Positions 9,149 through 17,473 of a stretch of 64,000 nucleotides of DNA are shown piece by piece. The DNA comes from Phenylobacterium sp. (lineage in GTDB: Bacteria; Pseudomonadota; Alphaproteobacteria; Caulobacterales; Caulobacteraceae): NCBI RefSeq assembly GCF_030693625.1, contig NZ_JAUYAF010000035.1, positions 124,001 through 188,000 of the forward strand, given 5' to 3'. Within the stretch, counting starts at the first letter, position 1. Every line of letters starts with the position of its first letter. The notes beneath the pieces were generated by a model. That model ran no database searches. It had not been told where the DNA came from and saw nothing but the letters and a program-made list of their open reading frames with translations. The position numbers and the translations under genes were made by a program.

Positions 9149-9171
9149 ATTCGTGAATCGAAATTCGATTG
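9149..9171. promoter_or_regulatory. Overlapping palindromes upstream of flagellin
   Basis: GATTC-GT-GAATC (9149-9160) overlaps AATCGAA-A-TTCGATT (9157-9171), both perfect. They lie 117-139 bases upstream of the flagellin start and could be an operator for a dimeric regulator. No known regulator motif is matched. Confidence 0.35.
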
Positions 9172-9316
9172 ACGATGATGCGGACGAAGTGTCGCATCCA
9201 GCAGTCCGATCGCCCCATCACCCGGGCAAACCGAGGCCACGCTTGGCGTAACGGCGTTTTGGGGGGCGAAGACTCCCGGCCGGACTCGCCCCCGGCCGCG
9301 CCGACTCGTCGGCCAA

Positions 9317-9371
9317 TCAATTCAAGCGTTCGAAATCTTTGGTCTGCTCAATTCAAGTCTTCGAAAGCTTT
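9317..9371. repeat. Two imperfect 24-base direct repeats
   Basis: Both copies begin TCAATTCAAG and continue with TTCGAAA and CTTT after variable bases, agreeing at 21 of 24 positions with a start-to-start spacing of 31 bases, about three helical turns. They lie between the 3' end of the pseudouridine synthase gene and the flagellin promoter region. Confidence 0.6.
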
Positions 9372-9416
9372 GCGAGAGGGGCGGCGGCGGCCCGCCAGGC
9401 CCCGGAGCGCGGTCGG

Positions 9417-10220
9417 TCAGGACGATTTCTTGCCGGTCTTCAGTCGTTCGGGATGGGCCGGCGGGTGGATCAGCTCGGCCCGCTCCTGGGCGGTGACCGG
9501 ACGCCAGCGACCCTCCGGCAGGTCCCCCAGCTTCAGCGAGCCGATCCGCACCCGCAGCAGGTCGACCACGTGCAGGTCGACCAGTTCGCACATCCGCCGG
9601 ATCTGGCGGTTGCGGCCCTCCTTCAGGACAAAGCGCAGCAGCTGATCGCCGATCAGGGTGACCTTGGCGTGCCGCAGCTGCCGCCGGTCCAGCTGCAGGC
9701 CGTGGCGCAGCATGGCCAGCTTCTTGTCGGTGATCGCGCCGCTGACCTTGACCCGGTATTCCTTCTCCAGGTCCGACTCCGGGCCGATGACCGCCTTGGC
9801 CACCACCCCGTCTTCCGAGAGGATCAGCAGGCCCCGGCTATCCATGTCCAGGCGGCCGACCGGGGCCAGCCGGTTCTCCAGGCTGGGGATCACCGCGTCC
9901 GCGCCGAACAGGGCGCCAGCGGTCAGCAGCCGCACGGCCGGGATCTGGTTGGGCTCGGCATGGGCCGAGACGATCCCCACCGGCTTGTTGATCACCACCG
10001 TCAGGGTGGATTCCAGCTTCGACTGGGCGCTATCGCTCAGCACCAGGGTCTGGCCCGGCTCGATCTTGCGCCCGGCGTCCTCGACCGTCTGGCCGTCGAT
10101 GCTCACCAGGCCCTGCAGGATCAGCCCCTCGGCCTCGCGCCGCGAACACACCCCGCTCTGGGCCAGCCAGCGGTTGACCCGCTGCGGCTCGGCTTCGTCA
10201 TAGGTCTTGGTCCAGGCCAT
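9417..10220 (-). CDS. RluF-like 23S rRNA/tRNA pseudouridine synthase
   Basis: This encodes 267 residues. An S4 RNA-binding domain covers about residues 13-60 (VNRWLAQSGVCSRREAEGLI). The RsuA-family catalytic motif GRLDMDSRGLL has the catalytic Asp at residue 125, and the downstream LKEGRNRQIRRMCE motif binds RNA. The C-terminal pattern (LLRVRIGSLKLGDLPEGRW) resembles E. coli RluF more than RsuA or RluB. Such enzymes convert a specific uridine of large-subunit rRNA, and for RluF also a tRNA position, to pseudouridine. The exact target is inference. It is separated from the TonB receptor gene by that gene's terminator. Confidence 0.85.
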   Translation of the reverse strand: MAWTKTYDEAEPQRVNRWLAQSGVCSRREAEGLILQGLVSIDGQTVEDAGRKIEPGQTLVLSDSAQSKLESTLTVVINKPVGIVSAHAEPNQIPAVRLLTAGALFGADAVIPSLENRLAPVGRLDMDSRGLLILSEDGVVAKAVIGPESDLEKEYRVKVSGAITDKKLAMLRHGLQLDRRQLRHAKVTLIGDQLLRFVLKEGRNRQIRRMCELVDLHVVDLLRVRIGSLKLGDLPEGRWRPVTAQERAELIHPPAHPERLKTGKKSS

Positions 10221-10254
10221 GGCGGCTCTCTAGCAGCCGGCGCCGGGCCGCGCC

Positions 10255-10288
10255 AAAAAAAGAGGGCCGCCCCTGAAGGAGGCGGCCC
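10255..10288 (-). terminator. Rho-independent terminator of the TonB receptor gene
   Basis: On the minus strand GGGCCGCC pairs with GGCGGCCC across a 9-base loop, followed by TCTTTTTTT. It begins 26 bases after the receptor stop codon. Confidence 0.88.
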
Positions 10289-10314
10289 AGTTGATGCTCG
10301 ACTTGGAAGGACGT

Positions 10315-13293
10315 CTAGAAGCGCTTGGTGACGCTGAGCTTGTAGGTGCGGCCCAGCGGGTTGGCCGTGGCGGGATCGTAGCTCAGGTCCCGGCGGGCGA
10401 AGGGCGGATCGGCGTCGAACAGGTTGGCCACCGTCACCGTCGCCGTGGTGTCCCACGGCAGATGGACGCGGTAGGTCACGTCGGTGGTCACGAAGGCGTC
10501 CAGCTTGGCGCCCTCCGGCAGGATGTAGCCAGAGACCGCGCCGTTGGGTCCGAAGATGTTGGTGCCCCCGAACCGGCCGTCGCGGGTGTCCTGCATCGAG
10601 TCGATGTAGCGCAGCGTCGCCCGCACGTTGTGGATGTCGCGGCTGTACTCGGCGAACAGGCTCCCGCGCAACTCGGGGAAGGAGCTGCCGCCCGCCGTGC
10701 CGCCATGGGCGCCGGCCAGTTCCTGGGCGCCCTGAACCTGGATGCCCTCGATGAAGGAGGCGCCGTTTTCGTAGGCCAACAGGTAGGAGCCACCGAGGCC
10801 GAAGTTCATGTCCCCGCCCAGGACGTCGTCGACCCGGTAGGTGGCCGCGAAGTCGACGCCGGAGGTCTTGGTCCCCGTGCCGTTGATGGTGGTCAGCCGC
10901 ACCCGCTGGATGTTGTTGGGCGCGCAGACGCCCGACTGGAAGGTGAAGCGCGCCACCAGGGCCGCGAGACCCGGCGTGGTGCAGCCGTTGGGCAGGGTCG
11001 TCGAGGCGCCGTTCGGGAAGATGGTGGACAGCAGGCCCGCGCCGGATTCCGCCTCGATGGTGTCCTTGAAGTCGAAGGACCAGTAGTCGAGCGTGGCGTT
11101 AAAGGCGCCGAACCGGAAGATGGCCCCAAGGTTCAGGGTGTCTGCGGTCTCCGGCTTCAGGTTCGGGTTGCCGCGGGTGTCGAAGGCCCGATACCCGCTG
11201 GTCTGGGTGATGAAGGCCTGGGTGGTGTTGGCGTCCGGCAGCAGGTTGGACTGGGTCGGCGCGCGGAAGGTGGTGCCGGCCGAGGCCCGGAAGGCCAGCC
11301 AGTCGGTGGCCTGCCAGCGGACCGCCAGCTTCGGGTTGGTGGTGGAGCCGACATCGCCGCTGTGCTGCTCGTGGCGCACAGCCAGCTGGAATGACAGGTC
11401 ATCGGTGATAGGAACCTGCAGCTCGCCGAAGGCGGCATAGACGTCGCCCTCGAGGTCCTGCTGCGAGAGCGGGCCCAGGAAGCCGAACACGCCGTTGCCG
11501 AAGCCGGTGGTGCAGACGGTGACGTTCTCCTCCGGGCAAGGGTTCAGCGCGATGTTGTTGATCGCGTTGACCTCGCGGCTGAAACCGTTGCCACGGTACT
11601 GGGCGCCCGCCGCCCAGCCGATCTTGCCGGCGCCGAAGTCGATGCCCAACTGGCCGTTGAGCACCGCGTCCACCACCGTCAGCGTCGTCTCCGACTGGTA
11701 GCCATAGGGCTGGAACAGCCACTGGCCGATGGCCTTGCTGTTGGCGTTGGCGGCCGCTGAGCCGGGGACGTAGTTCGGGTTGACCTCGCCGCTGGCCGCA
11801 TTGGCCGCGATGCCGGTGGAGAAGGGGTTGTAATAGAGGCAGTTGCCCACCCCGGCGACGCCGCCCTGGACGCCAGGCGCGATCGGATCGGTGTCGCAGC
11901 CGGGGCCGCCCAGGCCGTTCAAGGCGTAGTACAGCCGCGCGACGGGGATGTCGTAGGTGACGATGTCGCTGCGGTTGATCATGTGGGTGGCGGCCACATC
12001 CCAGCCGATGCCGCCCGCGAACTCTCCACTCAGCCCCGCCGAGACGCGAATGCCGTCGAAGAACCGCTGGTCGGGCTTGGAGTCGCCGGTCAGCGGGTTG
12101 CCGCCGACGCCGTAGGGCCGCCAGAGCAGGATGTTGGCGGCGGTGAAGCCAGAGGTGTTGACTGACGTCTGCTGGGCGGTGGTCAGCTGGCCGAACAGGC
12201 TGCCCGGCAGGCAGGCCGCGACGCCCGCCGTGCCGCAGAGGCCGGGATTGCTGCGCGAGATCAGGAACGAGCCCGAGGCCGCGCCGGGACCGAAGGCCTG
12301 GGTTGGGCCATAGGAGGGGGAGGTGCCCTCATGCGGCACGTCGTGGCTCGCGTAGAGGGCCTCGGCGTGGAACTTGGTGGTCTCGGTCAGGTCCCAGTTG
12401 AACTGCGCGTAGAGCTGATAGTGCTCCTCGGTCTCCACCAGGTTGTTGAACCGGCCGAACTGGAAGTAGCAGCTCTGGGTGCCCGCCGCCGAGGTGACCA
12501 GGGTGTTGCCAAGCGCCGTGCAGCCCGGATCGACGATGCGGCTGGTCCCAGAGATATAGGTCCCCGGATTGCCGAAGCCCGACCAGCTGCCGTTGGGGTT
12601 TTCCAGATAGGAGTTCACCGCCCAGTCGCGCTCGAGGGTGTCGAGCTCAGACCGGTGCCGGTAGCCTGCCGAGATCAGGGCGTCCCCCCGGTCGCCGACC
12701 CAGCCGTAGTTGGCGCTGATGCTGTAATCACCGTCCGAGCCGTCGATGGCCGTGTAGCTGCCGGTGACTTCCAGGCCGTTCAGGTCGGTGCGGGTGATGA
12801 AGTTCACCACCCCGCCGATGGCGTCGGAGCCATAGGTGGCTGCGGCGCCGTCCTTCAGCACCTCGATCCGGCCGATGGCGGCGCTGGGTAGCAGGTTGGT
12901 GTCGACGCCGGACCCGCCGGGAGAGCCGGCCAGCCGGCGGCCGTTCATCAGCACCAGGGTGCGGATGGCGCCCAGCCCGCGCAGGTTGATGTTGCCCGAG
13001 CCGGTGGTGGCCTGGCTGGCGAACTGGTTGGCCTCACCAAGCACGCTCTGCACGCCGGGGATCGACTTGATGATGTCGACCATGGCGGGGGAGCCCTGCT
13101 TCTGCAGGTCCTGGGCCGACAGCACGTCGACGGGAAGGGCGGCGTCTTCAGGGGTGCCACGGATATAGGAGCCGGTGACGATGACCTCGGCCACCTCGTT
13201 GGCGTCCTGCGCCTGGGCCGCTCCGGCGGCGAGACCCGCCCCCAGCAGAATCGCAACGGCAGACGCGCCGCGCAGGCTGTCCAATCTCAGCAT
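10315..13293 (-). CDS. TonB-dependent outer membrane receptor
   Basis: This encodes 992 residues. The signal peptide ends around GAAQAQD, followed by a TonB-box-like EVAEVIVTG, a plug domain (PVDVLSAQDLQKQGS ... NINLRGLGAIRTLVLMNGRRL ... LKDGAAATYGSDAIGGVVNFI) and a 22-strand barrel with Cys-rich outer loops. It ends in a terminal aromatic residue (KLSVTKRF) as required for BAM recognition. Length and plug sequence match the large Caulobacterales receptors often used for carbohydrates, peptides or aromatic compounds. It diverges from an IclR regulator across 171 bases, so the regulator probably controls it and the substrate is more likely an organic nutrient than iron. Confidence 0.92.
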   Translation of the reverse strand: MLRLDSLRGASAVAILLGAGLAAGAAQAQDANEVAEVIVTGSYIRGTPEDAALPVDVLSAQDLQKQGSPAMVDIIKSIPGVQSVLGEANQFASQATTGSGNINLRGLGAIRTLVLMNGRRLAGSPGGSGVDTNLLPSAAIGRIEVLKDGAAATYGSDAIGGVVNFITRTDLNGLEVTGSYTAIDGSDGDYSISANYGWVGDRGDALISAGYRHRSELDTLERDWAVNSYLENPNGSWSGFGNPGTYISGTSRIVDPGCTALGNTLVTSAAGTQSCYFQFGRFNNLVETEEHYQLYAQFNWDLTETTKFHAEALYASHDVPHEGTSPSYGPTQAFGPGAASGSFLISRSNPGLCGTAGVAACLPGSLFGQLTTAQQTSVNTSGFTAANILLWRPYGVGGNPLTGDSKPDQRFFDGIRVSAGLSGEFAGGIGWDVAATHMINRSDIVTYDIPVARLYYALNGLGGPGCDTDPIAPGVQGGVAGVGNCLYYNPFSTGIAANAASGEVNPNYVPGSAAANANSKAIGQWLFQPYGYQSETTLTVVDAVLNGQLGIDFGAGKIGWAAGAQYRGNGFSREVNAINNIALNPCPEENVTVCTTGFGNGVFGFLGPLSQQDLEGDVYAAFGELQVPITDDLSFQLAVRHEQHSGDVGSTTNPKLAVRWQATDWLAFRASAGTTFRAPTQSNLLPDANTTQAFITQTSGYRAFDTRGNPNLKPETADTLNLGAIFRFGAFNATLDYWSFDFKDTIEAESGAGLLSTIFPNGASTTLPNGCTTPGLAALVARFTFQSGVCAPNNIQRVRLTTINGTGTKTSGVDFAATYRVDDVLGGDMNFGLGGSYLLAYENGASFIEGIQVQGAQELAGAHGGTAGGSSFPELRGSLFAEYSRDIHNVRATLRYIDSMQDTRDGRFGGTNIFGPNGAVSGYILPEGAKLDAFVTTDVTYRVHLPWDTTATVTVANLFDADPPFARRDLSYDPATANPLGRTYKLSVTKRF

Positions 13294-13344
13294 GGTCTTC
13301 CCCTAATGACTTTCGGTCGCCTCTCACTGGGCGCCGATTGGGAA

Positions 13345-13384
13345 CAGTGTTGTCACTGCTTGAACTGAGAGTCCATATCCTGGA
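13345..13384. promoter_or_regulatory. Candidate operators between TonB receptor and IclR gene
   Basis: Two short inverted repeats lie in the divergent promoter region: CAGTG-TTGT-CACTG (13345-13358) and TCCA-TATCC-TGGA (13372-13384). IclR proteins bind short palindromes as dimers of dimers, so these are candidate sites for the adjacent regulator. Neither was matched to a known IclR operator. Confidence 0.3.
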
Positions 13385-13464
13385 TTTATGGTCCATTATT
13401 TAGAATATGAGGCCGTTTCACTATGTGGAACAGCCTGCTAGGCTTCAAGGAGTCGGAGGGGACG

Positions 13465-14202
13465 ATGGACACCACGGTGGCCAAGGGGATGGCGGTTCTG
13501 GAGGCCTTGGCGCGCGCCAAGCGCCCCATGCGGCTGGCCGCCCTGACCGAGCAGCTCGGCTTGCAGAAGAGCAATGTCCACCGGCTGCTGAACACCTTCA
13601 TGGAGCTGGGCTACGTCCAGCAGGACCCGGAGACCTCCCGCTACTTCGCCTCCCTGAAGACCTGGGAGCTAGGCGCTGGGATCATCTCCACCAACAGCCT
13701 GCGGCGCAGCGTGGCGCCCCACCTCCAGGCGATGCAGGAGAAGACCCGCGAGACGGTGATGCTGACCGTGCCCGTCGATGACGAGGTGCTGTTCCTTGAC
13801 CGCGCGGCCCAGGTCCGCGCCCTTCGCTACGTGCCGCTGAACGGCACCCGGGCGCCCATGGTCTTCACCGCCGCCGGCCGCGCCATACTCAGCCGCCGGC
13901 CAGACCCGCGAGACGCTGTGGCGCGCAGCATCGCGGCCTGCCCCCCCGAAGCCGGATTTGTGCTGTCCCAGGTTCTCGAGGACCTCGAGAAGGCCCGGCG
14001 GGACGGCTATGCGAGCCTGGTGGGCGGCTTCACCCCCTGGGCGCGGGTGGTGGCGGTGGCCCTGCCCGGCCCCGGCGGCGCCCCGGCCGCGGCCATCGCC
14101 ATCTCCGGCCCGGAGGAACGCATGGCTGGAGACCACCTGGCCGAGGTTCTCGACGTCCTGCTCGCCACCGCCGCCGAGATCGGCGAGGTCAGCCCGGCCT
14201 AG
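13465..14202 (+). CDS. IclR-family transcriptional regulator
   Basis: This encodes 245 residues. The start at 13465 follows GGAGTCGGAGGGG, a strong ribosome site, and gives MDTTVAKGMAVLEALA, the usual IclR beginning; an earlier in-frame ATG at 13423 lacks such a site. A winged helix spans about residues 10-65 (MRLAALTEQLGLQKSNVHRLLNTF), followed by the GAF-like IclR effector domain to about 240. These regulators usually control catabolic genes and respond to a small aromatic or carbohydrate ligand. Divergence from the TonB receptor suggests that gene is a target. Confidence 0.92.
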   Translation: MDTTVAKGMAVLEALARAKRPMRLAALTEQLGLQKSNVHRLLNTFMELGYVQQDPETSRYFASLKTWELGAGIISTNSLRRSVAPHLQAMQEKTRETVMLTVPVDDEVLFLDRAAQVRALRYVPLNGTRAPMVFTAAGRAILSRRPDPRDAVARSIAACPPEAGFVLSQVLEDLEKARRDGYASLVGGFTPWARVVAVALPGPGGAPAAAIAISGPEERMAGDHLAEVLDVLLATAAEIGEVSPA

Positions 14203-14262
14203 ACCCTTTCCGGATCAGGTTGCATCAATCTGATCGGATAAAATGGGTCTATCTTCTTGAAT

Positions 14263-14316
14263 CTAGAGCATGTCCGGGCGGCGAACCGGCGCCCACTTGC
14301 GCCTGACATGCTCTAG
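14263..14316. repeat. Palindromic intergenic element, copy 1
   Basis: The 12-base arms CTAGAGCATGTC and GACATGCTCTAG are perfectly complementary and enclose a 30-base core. The core, read on the minus strand, contains CAAGTGG and CCGGTTCGCCGCCCG, nearly identical to the element at 53824-53867. It lies between the IclR and thioesterase genes. Confidence 0.75.
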
Positions 14317-14359
14317 CGAGGTCTTCCCTGACCTTGCGGCGGCGGGTTAGAGACCGGGC

Positions 14360-15178
14360 ATGACCCAGTCCGACTCCATCTCGCTCACCCCCGTCTCCGC
14401 CGGACGCTGGACCACCTTCGCCGGACCGGAGTGGCAGAACCCCGGCGGCGGCCTGTGGGGCGGCTACGCCATCGGCCTGTTCATCCGGGTGCTGGAAGCC
14501 GAGCCAGACGCGGTGGGCGAGGCCCTGTCCCTGACCCTCACCTACGCCGCCGCCCTGCCCTCGGGCCAGGTGGACATCCGCACGCGGCGGCTGCGCCAGG
14601 GCGGGTCGATCGGTGTCTGGGAGGTGGAGCTGCTGGGCGCCGGCTCCGACCAGGTCGCCGTGCACGGCATGGTGACCATGGCCCGGCGGCCCGAGACCCC
14701 GCCCTTCGCCTTCGCCGTCATGCCCGAGGCCCCGACGCCGGAAAGCCTCTCCAGCCCCGACCACCCCGGCACGCCCCTGCACTACGGGGCCATGGCCTTC
14801 GAACGCCGCGGCCAGGACATCTTCCCGCCGCAGGTCAGCGGCGATTCCCGCAGCCTCGTCTGGGTCCGCTCGCGCCGCGGGCCGTGGGACAAGGCCCTGC
14901 TGGGCATGGTCACCGACAATTCGGCGCCGCGCGCCATGTACGCACTCGGCCGCACCATCAACAACACCACCCTGTCCCTGACCGTCTATCTGCACGCCAC
15001 CGTCGAGGAGCTCGCCAAGGTGGGCGACGACTTCATCCTGATCGAGTGCGAGGGCCGGGTCGGCGGCGGCGGCGCCTCGGACGAACGCTCCAGCTACTGG
15101 AGCCGCGATGGCAAGCTCCTCGCCACCAGCGAGCAACTGACCTGGTACCGCCCGGTGCAGAGGCGTTCGCCGGAGTAG
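14360..15178 (+). CDS. Acyl-CoA thioesterase family protein, double hotdog
   Basis: This encodes 272 residues, the right length for a TesB-like double hotdog. The N-terminal segment AGPEWQNPGGGLWGGYAIGL is the typical start of PF13622-type thioesterases (Gly-rich loop and helix). A second hotdog begins near residue 135 and ends with the strand-loop EGRVGGGGASDERSSYWS. Expected activity is acyl-CoA hydrolysis in the cytoplasm; the acyl group is unknown. The stop codons of this gene and the convergent peptidase gene lie in a 7-bp inverted repeat (15172-15178 with 15190-15196) that may help termination on both sides. Confidence 0.82.
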   Translation: MTQSDSISLTPVSAGRWTTFAGPEWQNPGGGLWGGYAIGLFIRVLEAEPDAVGEALSLTLTYAAALPSGQVDIRTRRLRQGGSIGVWEVELLGAGSDQVAVHGMVTMARRPETPPFAFAVMPEAPTPESLSSPDHPGTPLHYGAMAFERRGQDIFPPQVSGDSRSLVWVRSRRGPWDKALLGMVTDNSAPRAMYALGRTINNTTLSLTVYLHATVEELAKVGDDFILIECEGRVGGGGASDERSSYWSRDGKLLATSEQLTWYRPVQRRSPE

Positions 15179-15189
15179 TCGCCGCCCCC

Positions 15190-17373
15190 CTACTCCGCCG
15201 CCACCGGCGCCAGCTTCCGCCCGAAGAAGTCCAGCGTCGTGCGCATCCGGTGCAGCAGGTGGGTCTGGGTCCAGCCGGCGCGGTGGCGCAGGCCCGGATA
15301 CATCATGGTCTCGAAGGTGGTCCCCTGGGCCTGCAGCGCCGCCATCAGCCGGGTGGAGTTGTCGAAGGTGACGTTGTCGTCGGCCATGCCGTGCATCAGC
15401 AGCAGGCTGCCGGACTTCAGCCGGGCGACGCGGTTCAGCACGTCGGAATCGGCGTAGCTGGCCGGATCGGTCTTGGGCGTGCCCATGTAGCGCTCGGTGT
15501 AGTGGGTGTCGTACAGCGTCCACTCGGTCGGCGGGGCCCCGGCCACCGTGGCGGCATAGGGGCTGTTTTCCGCCGTCATCAGCAGCAGGCTCATATAACC
15601 GCCATAGGACCAGCCGGTGACCCCGATCCGGGCGGGGTCCACATAGGGCAGCGATTTCAGATAGGTCACGCCGGCCATCTGGTCCTCCACCTCCAGCTTG
15701 CCCAGCCGCCGGTCGATGGCGGTCTTGAAGGCCGTTGACCGGTTGGGCGTCCCGCGGTTGTCGAGGGAGAACAGGATGTAGCCCGCCTCCAGGAACAGCT
15801 GGTCGGCCGGGTTGTGCCAGATCTTGCGCACCGTGGCGCTGCCCGGCCCGCCATAGACCTGGACGATCACCGGATAGCGCTTGGCCGGATCGAAGCCGGG
15901 CGGCGTGCGCAGCGACCACCAGAGGTCCTGGCCGTCGGCCGCCTTCACCGTCCCATAGGTCGGGGTCCGCAGGCGCGCCGCATAGGGGGCGTAGGGGTGG
16001 CCGGGCTTGAGGCTGTTCTCCTCGATCCAGCGCACCAGGGTCCCGTCGGCGCGATAGAGCCCGGTGCGCGGGGGCGTGGCGGGGTCCTCATAGGCGCCGA
16101 CGAAGGCGCCGCCGGCCTTGGCCATCTTCACGGTCCACCAGCCGCCGGCCGGGGTCAGGGCCCTGGGCTCGGCCGGGCTTCGGAAGGCGACTTCGTACAG
16201 CCGCCGCTCGATGGGGTTGTCCTTGAACGCCGTGAAGGTGACCACGCCGCGCGCCTCGTCGACGCCGGCGATCGCGTCCACCGGCCAGTCGCCCTGGGTG
16301 ACCGCCCCAACCGCCTTGCCGTCGGCGCCGTGCAGGTAGAGGTGGCGCCAGCCGCTCTTCTCCGACGACCACAGGAAACCGCCGTCCTTCAGCGGCCGGA
16401 AATCGTCGGTCAGCTCCACCCAGTGGGGGCTGGTCTCGGTCAGCAGGACCCGGGTCTTGCCGGTGGCCGGGTCGGCGGCCAGCAGGTCCAGGCGGCGCTG
16501 GTCGCGGCTCTGGCGCTGGACATAGAGGGTCTTGCCGTCCTTGGACCAGTCGACGCGGGCCAGGTAGATGTCCGTCTCCGCCCCCAGGTCGATCTTCACC
16601 CGCTTGCCGGTGGCGACATCGGCGACATGCAGGGTGACCACCGAATTGGGCCGGCCCACTCGGGGATAGCGCTGGTTGACGATGGTGGCGCCCGTCGCCC
16701 CGATATCCAACCGCTCCACCACGTCCACCCCGGTCTGGTCGACGTGGGTCAGGGCGATGCGGGTTTCGTCGGGGCTCCACCAGTAGCCGGTCTGCCGGGC
16801 CATTTCCTCCTGGGCGATGTAGTCGGCCGTGCCCCAGGACGTCAGCTCGCTCCCATCGGCGGTGAGCGCCCGCTCGGCGCCGCCCTGGGAGGGAAGGACG
16901 AAGAGGTTGTCGTCACGCACGAAGGAGACGAAGCCGCCCCTGGGGGACACCTTGGCGTCGATCTCGTCGGCGGCGGAGTTGGTCAGGCGGCTGACCTTGC
17001 CGCCGGCCATGGTGTAGAGCCACAGATCGCCCTCCACCGGGACCAGGATGAACCGCCCCTCCTCGTCCCAGTCATAGGCCACCACGCCCCGGGTCTGGAC
17101 GCCCTGGCGTTCGCGGCGGCTCTTCTCGGCCTCGGAAAGCTCCCGGTCCTTGGGGATCAGATCCCGCGCATCCAGCAGCAGGCGCGGCTCGCCCCCCGCG
17201 ACGTCGGCGGCCCACAGGTCGGTCATCCGCACGTCGTCGGTCTTGGCCTTCAGATAGCTCACCATCAACCCATCCGGCGAGAGGGTCACCCCCCGCGCCC
17301 GAGGCCCCGTCAGATCCGGCGCCGCATAGACGCGCTCCGCCGTCAGTTTCTCCGCGTTCGCCGCACCGACCAT
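15190..17373 (-). CDS. S9-family prolyl peptidase, dipeptidyl-peptidase IV type
   Basis: This encodes 727 residues. The N-terminal two-thirds is a DPP-IV beta-propeller (repeated D-L/W-L strands, YDWDEEGRFILVPVEGDLWLY). The C-terminal alpha/beta hydrolase has the triad Ser589 (GWSYGGYMS), Asp665 or Asp666 (MADDNV) and His697 (LRHRAGW). It should release X-Pro or X-Ala dipeptides. Homologues are periplasmic, but here the protein begins MVGAANAEKL, which reads like the last few residues of a signal peptide. A stop codon lies four codons upstream in frame, and a short hydrophobic MMLFLG segment lies upstream in another frame. The annotated start may therefore follow a frameshift. Confidence 0.88.
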   Translation of the reverse strand: MVGAANAEKLTAERVYAAPDLTGPRARGVTLSPDGLMVSYLKAKTDDVRMTDLWAADVAGGEPRLLLDARDLIPKDRELSEAEKSRRERQGVQTRGVVAYDWDEEGRFILVPVEGDLWLYTMAGGKVSRLTNSAADEIDAKVSPRGGFVSFVRDDNLFVLPSQGGAERALTADGSELTSWGTADYIAQEEMARQTGYWWSPDETRIALTHVDQTGVDVVERLDIGATGATIVNQRYPRVGRPNSVVTLHVADVATGKRVKIDLGAETDIYLARVDWSKDGKTLYVQRQSRDQRRLDLLAADPATGKTRVLLTETSPHWVELTDDFRPLKDGGFLWSSEKSGWRHLYLHGADGKAVGAVTQGDWPVDAIAGVDEARGVVTFTAFKDNPIERRLYEVAFRSPAEPRALTPAGGWWTVKMAKAGGAFVGAYEDPATPPRTGLYRADGTLVRWIEENSLKPGHPYAPYAARLRTPTYGTVKAADGQDLWWSLRTPPGFDPAKRYPVIVQVYGGPGSATVRKIWHNPADQLFLEAGYILFSLDNRGTPNRSTAFKTAIDRRLGKLEVEDQMAGVTYLKSLPYVDPARIGVTGWSYGGYMSLLLMTAENSPYAATVAGAPPTEWTLYDTHYTERYMGTPKTDPASYADSDVLNRVARLKSGSLLLMHGMADDNVTFDNSTRLMAALQAQGTTFETMMYPGLRHRAGWTQTHLLHRMRTTLDFFGRKLAPVAAE

Positions 17374-17473
17374 CAGACCCGCCTACCCAGAAAAAGCATC
17401 ATCGCCCGCGCCACAAGGCCGGGGATGAAAGGCGTGGTCGGGGGGATTGGCAAGGGTGAAGGCCCAGGCGACC

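Larger units (their letters stand above)
9033..9416. other. 384-base intergenic region upstream of flagellin
   Basis: No coding frame with credible codon use was found. It holds two overlapping palindromes (9149-9160 and 9157-9171) and a pair of 24-base imperfect direct repeats (9317-9340, 9348-9371). The half nearest the flagellin gene is noticeably AT-richer than the rest of the window, as expected of a promoter and leader. Confidence 0.6.

Noticed and set aside
9223..9245. Possible sigma-54 promoter for the flagellin gene on the minus strand
   Set aside because: A TGGC...TTTGC pattern is present, but the GG and GC are 9 bases apart instead of 10, a spacing that sigma-54 does not tolerate well, and it lies nearly 200 bases from the start codon.
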